Source of the DNA: Pseudomonas sp. 31-12
GTDB taxonomy: Bacteria; Pseudomonadota; Gammaproteobacteria; Pseudomonadales; Pseudomonadaceae
Assembly: GCF_003151075.1 (NCBI RefSeq)
Contig: NZ_CP029482.1
Coordinates: 5,208,001 to 5,272,000 of the forward strand
Length of the DNA stretch: 64,000 nt
Direction: 5' to 3'
In this document: piece after piece, positions 45,689-59,330 of the stretch
Position numbering within the stretch: the first letter of the stretch is position 1
How the letters are laid out: every line of letters begins with the position of its first letter
Translations under genes and position numbers: made by a program
Notes under the pieces: model-generated
What the model saw: the letters and a program-made list of their open reading frames with translations, nothing else
The model's database searches: none
Told to the model about the DNA's origin: nothing

Positions 45689-46198
45689 ATGCAACCCACC
45701 GCAATCGATAGCAAAAGCAAAAACCATCAGGGCGAGCGCGTTGCGTTCATCCAGGCCTGCTGGCACAAGGAAATCGTCGATCAAAGCCGTAAGGGCTTCG
45801 TTGCCGAAATGATTGCCCAGGGTTATCAGGAGTCCGACATCGATTTCTTCGAAGTCGGCGGCGCCTTTGAAATTCCACTGCACGCCAAGCTGCTGGCCAA
45901 GTCCGGTCGTTACGCTGGCATCGTCGCGGCCGGCCTGGTGGTCGACGGCGGCATCTACCGTCATGAATTCGTCGCCCAATCGGTGATCAGCGGCCTGATG
46001 CAGGTTCAGCTGGAAACCGAAGTGCCGGTGTTCTCTGTGGTTTTGACCCCGCACCACTTCCACGCTGGCGAAGAGCACCAGAAGTTCTTCTTCGAGCATT
46101 TCGTGCATAAAGGTCAGGAAGCGGCGAAGACGTGCGCGGATACGCTGCACAAGATGCGGGCGTTGCGTCGCAGCGAGCCCCGCGCGGTAGCCGTCTAA
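45689..46198 (+). CDS. ribH: 6,7-dimethyl-8-ribityllumazine synthase, type II (RibH2-like)
   Basis: 169 aa from ATG at 45689 behind CAGGAG. It has VAFIQACWHKEIVDQSRKGF at the substrate strand, FEVGGAFEIP, GLVVDGGIYRHEFVAQSVI and SVVLTPHHFH. The double His and Trp at the active site and the longer C terminus point to the type II (Brucella RibH2-like) enzyme instead of the common icosahedral RibH. It condenses the ribityl uracil amine with dihydroxybutanone phosphate in riboflavin synthesis. It is a single-gene unit under the FMN riboswitch, so it is probably a second lumazine synthase tuned to flavin shortage. Confidence 0.93.
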   Translation: MQPTAIDSKSKNHQGERVAFIQACWHKEIVDQSRKGFVAEMIAQGYQESDIDFFEVGGAFEIPLHAKLLAKSGRYAGIVAAGLVVDGGIYRHEFVAQSVISGLMQVQLETEVPVFSVVLTPHHFHAGEEHQKFFFEHFVHKGQEAAKTCADTLHKMRALRRSEPRAVAV

Positions 46199-46212
46199 AC
46201 ACCGGCCATAAC

Positions 46213-46303
46213 TGTGGGAGCTAGCCTGCTGGCGATAGCGGAGTGTCAGTCGATAACCAGGGTGACTGACACATTGCAATCGCTAGCAGGCTAGCTCCCA
46301 CAT
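46213..46303. repeat. REPIN-type repeat, copy 1
   Basis: TGTGGGAGCTAGCCTGCTGG and, 50 bp on, its near-perfect inverse CGCTAGCAGGCTAGCTCCCA; a paired, inverted REP sequence of the kind dispersed in fluorescent pseudomonads. Lies between ribH and astE. Confidence 0.93.
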
Positions 46304-46319
46304 TTGTTATGTGTTGGAT

Positions 46320-47330
46320 TCAGGCGAGGTTCTCGTCGGTGGTCGGCACGATCAGGATGCCGGCGCGCAGGCCGTTTTTGACCTTGGGGTTCGGAAAGAT
46401 GATCCGGGCGCCCTTCTCTTCGATGATCCAGCGGGTCTGGGCGATGTCTTCGGCCAGCACGTAACCCACATCCAACTCCGAAAAGTTCTCGATGTCCGCC
46501 GGCAGGTTCAGGCGGAAGCTGTCGCTGTGCTTGATGATTTCCCGCGCCACGCTGAACAACTGCAAACCGTCCAGGCATTCTTCAGTCACCGCAGGCTCGG
46601 TGCCTTCAATGATCTGCTGGAGGCGGGTCTCAAGCAGCGAGACGTTTACACCGTCGTTCTGCCCGAACGGCCGCGCCTTGCCCAGTTCAAGGGTGAAAGA
46701 CTCGGCACCGAGCTTGTCGTAGGTGTAAGAGCTGAACACGATCGACGGCTTGTTCTGCAATAGCACCGCTTCCATGCCGGCAGCACGTAAGCGGGCCAGT
46801 TCCAGGCGCGAATGCTGGCGCCCTTCTTTCCACGGATACAACGCGAACTGTTCGATTTTCGAGCCGCGTATCGCCGTGTGCAGATCGTAGTGCAGACGCC
46901 CACGATCCGGCAGGCTGAAAAAACTCGCCGCCAACCGCTCCAGCTCACAGGCGCGCAGCGCTTCGGAACCGCTGGTTTGTTCGTGACGGCCGTTGAACAG
47001 CCGGTTGACGTCCTGCTCGACGAAACGCTCGCCTTTGCGAATCGCTTCCGGGTTCCCGAACAGGAACAGAATACGTGCGCGCGGCTTCAAATCACCGCGG
47101 GCGATGTCATGCAACAGGCGATCGAGCAGCTCGATCGGCGCTGTTTCGTTGCCATGGATACCCGCTGACAGCAGCAGGTCCAGGCCGTTATCACGAGCCT
47201 CAGGTGGCCGGACTTCCAGCGCACCTTCGCTCAACCAGCGCATGCGTACGCCTTCGACAGTCAGTTGAGTCTTCTCCGCCGGTTCGCGGCCGGCGAGGGT
47301 CAGTTCAAGCAGTTTGCCGAGGGCGAGCAT
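46320..47330 (-). CDS. astE: Succinylglutamate desuccinylase AstE
   Basis: 336-aa zinc enzyme of the M14/AspA family. Zinc ligands appear in [11 protein letters not shown] and [10 protein letters not shown]. It performs the last step of the arginine succinyltransferase pathway, splitting N-succinylglutamate to glutamate and succinate. It is the final gene of the aru/ast operon, 13 bp after a small conserved gene. Confidence 0.96.
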   Translation of the reverse strand: MLALGKLLELTLAGREPAEKTQLTVEGVRMRWLSEGALEVRPPEARDNGLDLLLSAGIHGNETAPIELLDRLLHDIARGDLKPRARILFLFGNPEAIRKGERFVEQDVNRLFNGRHEQTSGSEALRACELERLAASFFSLPDRGRLHYDLHTAIRGSKIEQFALYPWKEGRQHSRLELARLRAAGMEAVLLQNKPSIVFSSYTYDKLGAESFTLELGKARPFGQNDGVNVSLLETRLQQIIEGTEPAVTEECLDGLQLFSVAREIIKHSDSFRLNLPADIENFSELDVGYVLAEDIAQTRWIIEEKGARIIFPNPKVKNGLRAGILIVPTTDENLA

Positions 47331-47342
47331 AGAGCGGTTTCC

Positions 47343-47630
47343 TTAGTGGTCGTGTGCGCAATCCGGGCCGTGCACGTGGTCTTCGTCGCCGACTTCAGCC
47401 GGTTCCATTTCCAGTTGCAGACTTACCAGATTAGTCGCCAATGGGCGCAGCAGCAGGTTTGCGTATTCGGCGTCACCTTCTTCGACGTCCACGCCGATCA
47501 GCAGCTGGCCACGGCCGTCCTGCTGGATCCACAGCTCTTTGCCTTGCCACATGACCGCGACGCGGGTGCAGGAGGTTTCCAGTTGCGTGCCGTCGGTGTC
47601 TTCAAGGATCAGCTGCAGGGTATCGCTCAT
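47343..47630 (-). CDS. Small conserved protein of the ast operon
   Basis: 95 aa from ATG at 47630; an alternative TTG eight codons upstream is less likely. It has an acidic mature part and a His-rich metal-binding-like end (EDHVHGPDCAHDH). A small gene at this position between astB and astE is usual in Pseudomonas. It might handle a metal for the zinc-dependent AstE; that link is inference. Confidence 0.75.
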   Translation of the reverse strand: MSDTLQLILEDTDGTQLETSCTRVAVMWQGKELWIQQDGRGQLLIGVDVEEGDAEYANLLLRPLATNLVSLQLEMEPAEVGDEDHVHGPDCAHDH

Positions 47631-47650
47631 GTTTTTTACGCTCTCGACGT

Positions 47651-48997
47651 TCAATTGATCTGGAAGGGATAAACCGCGCCCAGTTTAAGGATTTGCGTCA
47701 GTTCATCCAGTGCCGTCCGGCACTCAAGCAGCAACTGCGGGTCCGCGAGATCGTTTTCGGTCATGCGGTCGCGGTAGTGCTTGTCGACCCATTCGGTCAA
47801 CGTGCCGTACAACGGTGCCGTCATGATAACCCCTGGGTTGACGGCCGCCAGTTCGGTTTCGTTGAGCGCGACGCGCAGTCGCAGGCAAGCCGGGCCACCG
47901 CCGTTCTGCATACTCTGCTTCAAATCGAAGACTTTCACTTCACGGATCAGGCCGCCGGAGCTGGTCAAACCTTGCAGGTACTGCCAGACACGCTCATTGC
48001 CACGGCACTCTTCCGGCACGATCAACAGCATCGAACCGTCAGGACGGGTCAGCAACTGGCTATTGAACAGGTAGGAACGAACGGCGTCTTCGACGGTGAC
48101 GGCGGAACGCGGTACGCAGATTGACTGAAATTTCCCACCAAATTTTGCGAGTTTGCCCTGCAGTTCAGCGAGCATCTGCTCGGTGTCGAGGAACGCGTCC
48201 TCGTGATAGAACAGCACCTCGCCGTTACCCACCGCGATCACGTCGTTGTGGAACACGCCCTGATCGATCACCGAAGGGTTCTGCTGGGCGTAGACCACGC
48301 CGTCATCGCTCAAGCCGTGCAGGCGAGCAACGGCTTGCGAGGCTTCGAGGGTCTGGCGCGCCGGGTACTTTTGAGGCGCCGGGTAGCGGTTGTCGAACGC
48401 ACTGCGACCGAACACGAAAAACTCGACGCCGGCCTCACCGTATTCACGGCAGAAACGGGTGTGGTTGGCCGCGCCTTCGTCGCCGAACTGCGCCACCGCC
48501 GGCAATGCGGCGTGGTGAGCGAAGTGCTTCTGGTCAGCGAACATTGCCCCCAGCACGCGGCTGGTGGTCGGGTGTTCGATGCTGCGGTGGTATTTGCAGT
48601 TGAGGTTGGCGGCGGTGAAATGCACGCGACCGTCGGCAGTGTCGGCACTTGGGCTGACCGTGGCGGCGTTAGCCACCCACATGCTCGACGCCGAGCAACT
48701 GGCGACCAGCAACGGCATCGCGTCTTTCGCGGCTTGCTCGATCACTTGCGCGTCGGTACCGCTGAAACCCAGGCGGCGCAGGGCTGCAACGTCCGGGCGC
48801 TCCTGGGGTGCCAGGATGCCTTGCTGAAAGCCCATTTCCATCAGCGCTTTCATCTTCGCCAGGCCTTGCAGCGCGGCTTCCTTCGGGTTCGAAGACTGCT
48901 GGCTGTTGCTCTGGGAGGCGACGTTGCCGTAGGACAGACCGCCGTAGTTATGAGTCGGCCCCACTAGACCGTCAAAATTGACTTCATAGGATTTCAT
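47651..48997 (-). CDS. astB: N-succinylarginine dihydrolase AstB
   Basis: 448 aa, amidinotransferase-fold enzyme. It shows [20 protein letters not shown] at the N terminus and [20 protein letters not shown] with the catalytic Cys near residue 367. It converts N2-succinylarginine to N2-succinylornithine, two ammonia and CO2. It is the second catalytic step of the pathway and lies between astD and the small conserved gene. Confidence 0.97.
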   Translation of the reverse strand: MKSYEVNFDGLVGPTHNYGGLSYGNVASQSNSQQSSNPKEAALQGLAKMKALMEMGFQQGILAPQERPDVAALRRLGFSGTDAQVIEQAAKDAMPLLVASCSASSMWVANAATVSPSADTADGRVHFTAANLNCKYHRSIEHPTTSRVLGAMFADQKHFAHHAALPAVAQFGDEGAANHTRFCREYGEAGVEFFVFGRSAFDNRYPAPQKYPARQTLEASQAVARLHGLSDDGVVYAQQNPSVIDQGVFHNDVIAVGNGEVLFYHEDAFLDTEQMLAELQGKLAKFGGKFQSICVPRSAVTVEDAVRSYLFNSQLLTRPDGSMLLIVPEECRGNERVWQYLQGLTSSGGLIREVKVFDLKQSMQNGGGPACLRLRVALNETELAAVNPGVIMTAPLYGTLTEWVDKHYRDRMTENDLADPQLLLECRTALDELTQILKLGAVYPFQIN

Positions 48998-49064
48998 CAG
49001 CGAGGCTCCACGAGAATCTGTTGTTATGGCTTGAGTAACTATTCAGTAAGACCGCATCGCGACC

Positions 49065-49153
49065 ATCGCCAGCAGGCTGGCTCCCACAGGTTCGGGGGTG
49101 TTCACACATTTTGTGTACGACCCAATCACTGTGGGAGCCAGCTGCTGGCGATA
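49065..49153. repeat. REPIN-type repeat, copy 2
   Basis: ATCGCCAGCAGGCTGGCTCC and, further on, its inverse GTGGGAGCCAGCTGCTGGCG; same family, opposite arrangement to the first copy, with one arm carrying a small deletion. Lies between astD and astB. Confidence 0.9.
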
Positions 49154-49157
49154 GGCA

Positions 49158-51649
<2,492 letters not shown>

Positions 51650-51708
51650 GCTATCTCCTCAAACGGGCCGCCAACGCCACCCGCGAAACTTCGCTGCTTT
51701 CTAGGCAA

Positions 51709-52728
51709 TCAAACCGCAACCAGGCGCACGCTGGCACCTTCACCGACGCCCAAGGCTTCGGCCGCTTCCAGATCCAGGGTCACGGGCTTGCCCGGCGCGT
51801 AATCGAGCTCGAGCAACACGGCGCGGTAATCCTGCAACTGGGCATTGGCCACCAGGTACTGACGACCGGCACCTTTGACCGCCTCACCGATTTTCACCGG
51901 CACCACACGGCTCTGGGCAATCGAACGGATCCCCGAGACGCGGGCATGCAACGTCGGGCCACCGTCGAAAATGTCGATGTAGTGATCGGTCTCGAAGCCT
52001 TCGCGCATCAGGATGTCGAAGGTGATTTGCGCCCGCGGGTGCACCTGGCCCATCGCTTCTTGTGCAGTGTCCGGCAGCAGAGGCACGTAGATCGGGTAGT
52101 GCGGCATCAGTTCGGCGAGGAAGGTCCGGCTCTTCAGACCGCACAGACGCTCGGCTGCGGCGTAGTTGAGGTCGAAGAAGTTGCGACCGATCGCGTCCCA
52201 GAACGGCGAATCGCCATTTTCATCGCTGTAACCGACGATCTCGGTCACCACGGAATCGGCAAAACGCTCCGGATGGCTGGCGACGAACAGCAAGCGACCA
52301 CGGGAATTGAGCTCAGCCCACGGCGAACCCACCAGCTCGCGCTGCACGTAGAAACTGGTCAGCAAGCTGTTGCCGGTCAGGTCATGGCACTGCGAAAGCA
52401 CGTGAATCTTGTTGTGAATCTTCAGCTCGCGGGAGGCGTGCACGAAGGTTTCATTACGGAAACTGTAGAACGGCTCGGAATAACCGGCGGAGGCAACGAT
52501 GGCCGAGCAGCCGACCAGTTTGCCGGTGGTCGAATCTTCGAGGACGAAGAAGTAGCTCTCTTCACCGTTGAAGCTGACTTCAGCGGAAAACGAGGCTTCG
52601 CTCGCAGCGATCTTGTCGCTCAGGCGTTCAACGTCATCCGGCAAGGAAGTGACACCAATCGGGCTGTCCGCAGCCAGACGCTGTACCTCGCCCAGATCAG
52701 CCATTTGCGCGGGGCGCATCACCAGCAT
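51709..52728 (-). CDS. aruF: Arginine/ornithine N-succinyltransferase, alpha subunit
   Basis: 339 aa, paralogous to AruG. It has MLVMRPAQMADLGEVQRLAA at the N terminus, AELMPHYPIYVPLLPDTAQE and MGQVHPRAQITFDILMREGF. In P. aeruginosa the AruF/AruG pair acts on arginine and ornithine. It lies 59 bp upstream of aruG and downstream of aruC, separated from aruC by a REPIN. Confidence 0.95.
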   Translation of the reverse strand: MLVMRPAQMADLGEVQRLAADSPIGVTSLPDDVERLSDKIAASEASFSAEVSFNGEESYFFVLEDSTTGKLVGCSAIVASAGYSEPFYSFRNETFVHASRELKIHNKIHVLSQCHDLTGNSLLTSFYVQRELVGSPWAELNSRGRLLFVASHPERFADSVVTEIVGYSDENGDSPFWDAIGRNFFDLNYAAAERLCGLKSRTFLAELMPHYPIYVPLLPDTAQEAMGQVHPRAQITFDILMREGFETDHYIDIFDGGPTLHARVSGIRSIAQSRVVPVKIGEAVKGAGRQYLVANAQLQDYRAVLLELDYAPGKPVTLDLEAAEALGVGEGASVRLVAV

Positions 52729-52801
52729 GGTGTCACTCCTTAATCTCAGAACTTACAGAAGAAAAAATCCCGGGCCATCCCTGAAACAACTCAGAGTCAA
52801 C

Positions 52802-52892
52802 TGTGGGAGCTAGCCTGCTAGCGATATCGTCCTGTCAGGCAACAATGATGTTGGCTATCAGGCCCTCATCGCTAGCAGGCTAGCTCCCACAC
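52802..52892. repeat. REPIN-type repeat, copy 3
   Basis: TGTGGGAGCTAGCCTGCTAG with inverse CGCTAGCAGGCTAGCTCCCA, nearly the same as copy 1, between aruF and aruC. Confidence 0.93.
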
Positions 52893-52956
52893 TTTTGATC
52901 CAGCCCGAAACAAAAATTTGGATCGACGCCTGAAATGTCAGGCGTCGAAGGGTCTA

Positions 52957-54322
<1,366 letters not shown>

Positions 54323-54463
54323 TATAGGGTCGCAAAGGCGCAGTTTAAACCGCCGGCACAGGTTATAGGCAGGCTTGTCGAGCGGTGCGGTAAATATGTA
54401 CCGCACGAAACCCATCATCGTCTGTTTTGCTGGCGGCTCATCCAAACGCTAAGGGAATAGCGC

Positions 54464-57400
54464 ATGAGTCAACACGAAAACGATCGCCCTTCTGATTCCG
54501 CCGCCAGTGAATACGTCACGCAGCCGGACGATCATTACCATCACCTGTTCAACAATCTGCCGGCCTGGGTATTAGAAGCATCAGTAGAAACGCGGAGCGC
54601 CCTCAAGAACACCTCGCTTGCCACTCCCACATGGCATGGCACCGCGACGCCCCTGCAACATCAGTCGCTGAAAAAGATCAGCCAGGAACACTGGACTCAT
54701 CGAAATCGCCTGGACGCAACACTGTCGAAGCTTCAAAGCGCACGAGCCTTTGCCGAGCCCCTTCTACAAGCAGCCCTGAAAACCCGGTTTGATCTGGAAC
54801 TGGATGTCAAAACCACCTTCCTGCGCCTGTACATCCCGCAAACCGTGCCCTGGCTGGGGATCAAGACGGGCGCCGCGCGCACCTGGACCGTATCGCTGCT
54901 CGACGCCGCCCTGCACAACTTTCAGGAATCGGAAACGACGGCTGGTGCCTACGAGCCCGCCTCGACATTCATCACCAAACCTTCGCCCACCGGGCAGTTC
55001 GACACGCTGCCGGCGGTCAAGCAAAAGCTTGGCGTCGCGGCCTTTGCGCGACTGTGCCGGGAACTGGACATCGGCGCCCGATACAACACGTATCTCAAGG
55101 ACAATCTGGGGCTGACCAACCCGGTGGCCGGCGCGGTGTTGAAAACGAAGGTGATCAGCTCGCAAAAAGCGGCCCTCAAAGCCGCGCTGCAAATGGCGCA
55201 TATCCGCAAGGATATTCCAGAGGATGCCTATCTCTCGATCCTGCGCCTTCTGGAAGGGCGTTCGGGGGCGCAACTGGGTGGCCAATCCCTGTACGGTCAT
55301 GACCTGACCATAATGTCCTCCGCGCTGACCGGGATTGTCATTTTCGCCGCGAGCCTGGAGCGTGTACGCAAGGGAACACGGATCATTGCCTACATTCCCG
55401 ACGATCCGGAACATCCGCTCAAGGAATATCCGAACACCCTGGCGTTCATGACCGAGTTGACCCGCAAGCTGCGCGCCCCGGCTTACCAGACGTTCTTCAG
55501 CCGCTTCGTCGAGCATAAGGAAAGAGGCCATTTTTTCACTGATCTGAACTGTCGTCTCCAGCGTGTCACCTGGCATCAACACAAGCGTGGCGAGCCACTG
55601 CCGAGCTGGCGCGCAACGGCCATCGACAGGCCCGATCTGCGGTTTTCGATGACGCCGTTCAGCGCGAACCTGTGGAATCATCTCTATCAGCGACAACTGA
55701 ACAAGATCCTCAACGACGCCAGCACACTTGCTGTCTCGACCGCCTCTGCCGACCGAAACGCGCGATGGGCATTGTGGGACGCCTTCAGCAACGTGGCTTC
55801 AACGCTCCTTGAAATCGCATCGTTCGTGGCATTGCCGTTCGTCCCGTTTCTCGGCGAATTGATGCTCGGTTATATGGCCTACCAGTTACTCGACGACACC
55901 TTCGAAGGCATCGTAGACCTGGCTGAAGGGTTGAAAACCGAAGCGTTCGGGCATCTGATCGCCTTCGTCGAGACCGTGGTTCAGGTGGGCACATTCGTGG
56001 TGGGCGGCGCAATCGCTGCCGGTACCTTCAGCCGTCTGCTCTCGCGTGAAGCTGTCGCGCTGGTCGACCCACTCAAGCCCATCGCAATGTCAAACGGAAA
56101 AACCCGCTACTGGAAGCCGGACCTGACAGCGTACGAGCAAGCAAAGACGCTGCCCGCCGGCGCAAAACCGGATCAACTTGGTCTTTATCACCTCGAGGGC
56201 AAGAAGCTGCTGCCTTTGGAGGGAAAACTGTATTCCGTGAAACCCGATGCCACTTCGGGCGCGTTTCAGATTGAGCATCCAACCCGGGCCGATGCGTATC
56301 AGCCATCGCTGCTGCACAACCATCACGGCGCCTGGCACACCGAGCTGGAGCAACCACTGAACTGGGATCGGGAAACGGTCATGCGCCGTCTCGGCCAAAG
56401 CGTCGAGTCGTTCAGCAGCGCCGAGCGCGAACAGATCCTGCGGGTCAGCGGTTTCCACGACAATGCCCTGCGCGAAATGCATGTCGAACACTATCGACCG
56501 CCATCGCTGCTGACCGACACGATCAAGCGCTTCAGGATCAACCGGGACATTGAAACCTTTATCGAGCAGATCGGCAGCGATCAACCCGAGCGCTATCGAA
56601 ACGCCGATGTGCCCCTGCAGCATCAATTGCTGAGCGGCTACGACGCGTGGCCCGTCGACACGCCAATGCCGACACCGCAAGCCCAAACGCCAGCCTTCAG
56701 GCAACAGAGCGCCGAACTCGCCCGCAAGTACCGCAAATCACTGTTCGATTTGCGCTATCGCGCATTGGAGAAAACCGATGAACCACGCGTCCAGCGACTG
56801 ATCGACGACGTGCAGGGGTTACCCACCGATATCGCCCAGGAACTGGTGAGCAATGCATCCGGCACTGAATTAAAGCAGCTGCACAACGGCCGCACGCCCC
56901 AACGGCTCAAGGACGCGGCGCTCAAAGCCATGGAGGCGGTGCGCGCGACACGAGCCTTTGAAGGCTTTTATTCCGACACGCTGGACACCACTGACACCCA
57001 CCGACTGACCTTGCAAAGCCTGAACTCGCTGCCCGATTTGCCAGCCGAGTTGCGTATCGAAGTGAGGGATTACATTGCCGAGGGGACGGTGCGCGACAGC
57101 ATTGGCCAGCCCGATGCACCCACTCACAAAACATTGGTTCGCGCTGAAGACGGGACTTACCAGGTTCTCCCACACAACGATTCGACGCCTGGTGATTTTT
57201 ATCACGCCCTGTTCCAGGCGCTCCCGGATGTGCAACGCAACAAGCTGAACCCGTCGATCGCAGACGCCCGGGCACTTAAACAGCACATCGCCGAACACGC
57301 GCTGGAACAACCGGCATTACGCACACTGTTCGCAAAAAACCCTAATCGAAAACCGTTCTACGACCCCACCACCATGCGCCTGCCCGGTGGCACGCAGGGC

Positions 57401-59329
57401 TACAGCCGAATGAACCGCGAGACCCCCACCCTCAACAACCGTGTTCGCGAGGTTTACCCCGACCTGCCTCAGGAGGAAATGCAGTCTGTTGTTCAGGCAT
57501 TGCAGCTTCACCCCGATGGCGCTCGTGTAGAACTTTCACGCTTGAACAGGGAGTTGGTCCGACTGCATCAGGAGCTGCGCACCTGGGCCGATGACGCCCC
57601 CACTGTTCATCCTGAAACCGGACGCCCGCTCACTGAACTGGATCAACAAGCGCAGAGAAACAATCGCCGATTGCTGGCTCAGGAAATCCAGCGCAGCTGG
57701 CGGCGACAGTCCGACCGGGACTTCGACACACCGGACGGGGTTAGCCAATATGTGCTCAGGTTTGCAGAGCCGATCATCGGTGACTTGCCGTCATTGAGTG
57801 CCGATTTCAGCCATGTCTCTTTACTGTCCCTGGAAGGCAATCATGCCGCGCAAGGTATTCACGGTTTTCTACAGGGTTTCAGCGGGCTGCGCCGTCTGGA
57901 ATTGCGCCGCTTCTCGCTGGCCACCCTCCCCGACGCCATCAGCCGAATGCCAGACCTGCACGCCTTGGTGTTAAGCGATTGCGGTATCAGGGTCGACACG
58001 GCCACCTGGTCGAAACTGATGGCATTGAACAAACTGGCCATGCTGGACCTGTACAAAAATCCGTTTGAAACCCTGCCCCGTTTCGACACGATGAGCGAAC
58101 TGGTGCACGTGGACCTGAGCGACACTCACCTGAGCGAAATCCCGCCCGGCGCCCTGCAACATCCAAAGCTCGACACCCTTTTGCTGATGAACAACCGAAT
58201 CAGCGAGTTACCTGCCGAGTTATTCGAGGCATCGCTGCACGACAAACGGGGCATACACCTCACGCACAATCCGCTTTCAAACAGAGCACTCGAACTGATC
58301 AAGCGTCACCATTTTGATACCGCCTACGACATGGGTGTTTATGCCCCAGAGTCGGACATTGATCGCGTCAGGGCGCTGTACCCGAGCATGGAAGTCGAAC
58401 AGGCGAGCGAGTTTGTGTACGAATTGCCGGGAACACTTGAGGAGGGCCGGATCGCGCTGACACATCTGGAAGAAGAGTTGACCCAATTGAGAAATGACTT
58501 GTCGACCTGGACCAGCAACCTTCCAGACCAGCACCCCTTGACGGGCGAGCCCTTCAACGCATTCCAACTGTTTATCGAGCACGCCAACCGCGACGAATTC
58601 AAGCAGGCACTGGAACGCTGCTGGCAGCGTGAATCGGAACTGGATGACTTCAACGATGCGCTGGAGCCCACTTACGAGCTCACCATCCGCCCGATCATCA
58701 ATGGAGAACTGCCGGCCCTGAGTGCAGACTTCAGTCATGTATCCGCTCTGGAGATACAGAGCACCAATGGCGTGACGCGCATCGGGCGTTTCCTGGACGC
58801 CTTCCCTAACCTCAAAAGCCTGAGGCTGCGCGAGTGTGAACTCGGCAACATTCCCGACGCGGTATTCAAGATGGGGCGCCTGCGCTCACTGTCGCTTCCC
58901 AATTGCCGTGTCAGCCTGTCAGCAGAAACGGCCAATGCATTGGCGGGAATGGAATTGCTGGATTACCTCGACCTCGGTTTCAACCCGCTGGGGCGTACGC
59001 CTGATCTTAGTCAAATGCCAGAACTGGCGACCGTGTTGCTCAATGACACCGGCATCACGGAAATACCCGATGGCCTGCTTCAACTGACGGACCTGGACTG
59101 GGCTGACCTGAGCATGAACGGGATTACCGAAGTGCCCAGCGACCTGATGGAGTTGCCGGTTGAAACTGCAGAAAACATCACGTTGAGAGGCAACACGTTT
59201 TCCGAGGAAAGCCTGGTACGGCTGATCAGTTACTTCGAACAGACAGGCGCAGACTTTGGCGTAGAAGAGGTGATCAACCGAGGTGAAATGCAGGTTTCCA
59301 CCTCAGAGGGGTCCGAAATCGACGAGTAG
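54464..59329 (+). CDS. Large DUF6543-like leucine-rich-repeat protein without NEL domain
   Basis: 1621 aa from ATG at 54464. Residues 1-700 resemble the DUF6543 region of Pseudomonas LRR effector-like proteins, with hydrophobic helices near 465-485 (SFVALPFVPFLGELMLGYMA) and 505-530. Two LRR blocks follow, about 1110-1300 and 1420-1590, with repeats of the type LPDAISRMPDLHALVLSDC. Each block is preceded by the same module: a coiled segment with HPxTG (residues about 1007 and 1309) and ALSADFSHVS-like joints (LPSLSADFSHVS at about 1110, LPALSADFSHVS at about 1417). Related proteins end in a NEL ubiquitin-ligase domain with a catalytic Cys; here the frame stops after the LRRs. A host-interaction or toxin-like role is inferred. 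Confidence 0.8.
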   Translation: MSQHENDRPSDSAASEYVTQPDDHYHHLFNNLPAWVLEASVETRSALKNTSLATPTWHGTATPLQHQSLKKISQEHWTHRNRLDATLSKLQSARAFAEPLLQAALKTRFDLELDVKTTFLRLYIPQTVPWLGIKTGAARTWTVSLLDAALHNFQESETTAGAYEPASTFITKPSPTGQFDTLPAVKQKLGVAAFARLCRELDIGARYNTYLKDNLGLTNPVAGAVLKTKVISSQKAALKAALQMAHIRKDIPEDAYLSILRLLEGRSGAQLGGQSLYGHDLTIMSSALTGIVIFAASLERVRKGTRIIAYIPDDPEHPLKEYPNTLAFMTELTRKLRAPAYQTFFSRFVEHKERGHFFTDLNCRLQRVTWHQHKRGEPLPSWRATAIDRPDLRFSMTPFSANLWNHLYQRQLNKILNDASTLAVSTASADRNARWALWDAFSNVASTLLEIASFVALPFVPFLGELMLGYMAYQLLDDTFEGIVDLAEGLKTEAFGHLIAFVETVVQVGTFVVGGAIAAGTFSRLLSREAVALVDPLKPIAMSNGKTRYWKPDLTAYEQAKTLPAGAKPDQLGLYHLEGKKLLPLEGKLYSVKPDATSGAFQIEHPTRADAYQPSLLHNHHGAWHTELEQPLNWDRETVMRRLGQSVESFSSAEREQILRVSGFHDNALREMHVEHYRPPSLLTDTIKRFRINRDIETFIEQIGSDQPERYRNADVPLQHQLLSGYDAWPVDTPMPTPQAQTPAFRQQSAELARKYRKSLFDLRYRALEKTDEPRVQRLIDDVQGLPTDIAQELVSNASGTELKQLHNGRTPQRLKDAALKAMEAVRATRAFEGFYSDTLDTTDTHRLTLQSLNSLPDLPAELRIEVRDYIAEGTVRDSIGQPDAPTHKTLVRAEDGTYQVLPHNDSTPGDFYHALFQALPDVQRNKLNPSIADARALKQHIAEHALEQPALRTLFAKNPNRKPFYDPTTMRLPGGTQGYSRMNRETPTLNNRVREVYPDLPQEEMQSVVQALQLHPDGARVELSRLNRELVRLHQELRTWADDAPTVHPETGRPLTELDQQAQRNNRRLLAQEIQRSWRRQSDRDFDTPDGVSQYVLRFAEPIIGDLPSLSADFSHVSLLSLEGNHAAQGIHGFLQGFSGLRRLELRRFSLATLPDAISRMPDLHALVLSDCGIRVDTATWSKLMALNKLAMLDLYKNPFETLPRFDTMSELVHVDLSDTHLSEIPPGALQHPKLDTLLLMNNRISELPAELFEASLHDKRGIHLTHNPLSNRALELIKRHHFDTAYDMGVYAPESDIDRVRALYPSMEVEQASEFVYELPGTLEEGRIALTHLEEELTQLRNDLSTWTSNLPDQHPLTGEPFNAFQLFIEHANRDEFKQALERCWQRESELDDFNDALEPTYELTIRPIINGELPALSADFSHVSALEIQSTNGVTRIGRFLDAFPNLKSLRLRECELGNIPDAVFKMGRLRSLSLPNCRVSLSAETANALAGMELLDYLDLGFNPLGRTPDLSQMPELATVLLNDTGITEIPDGLLQLTDLDWADLSMNGITEVPSDLMELPVETAENITLRGNTFSEESLVRLISYFEQTGADFGVEEVINRGEMQVSTSEGSEIDE

Positions 59330-59330
59330 A

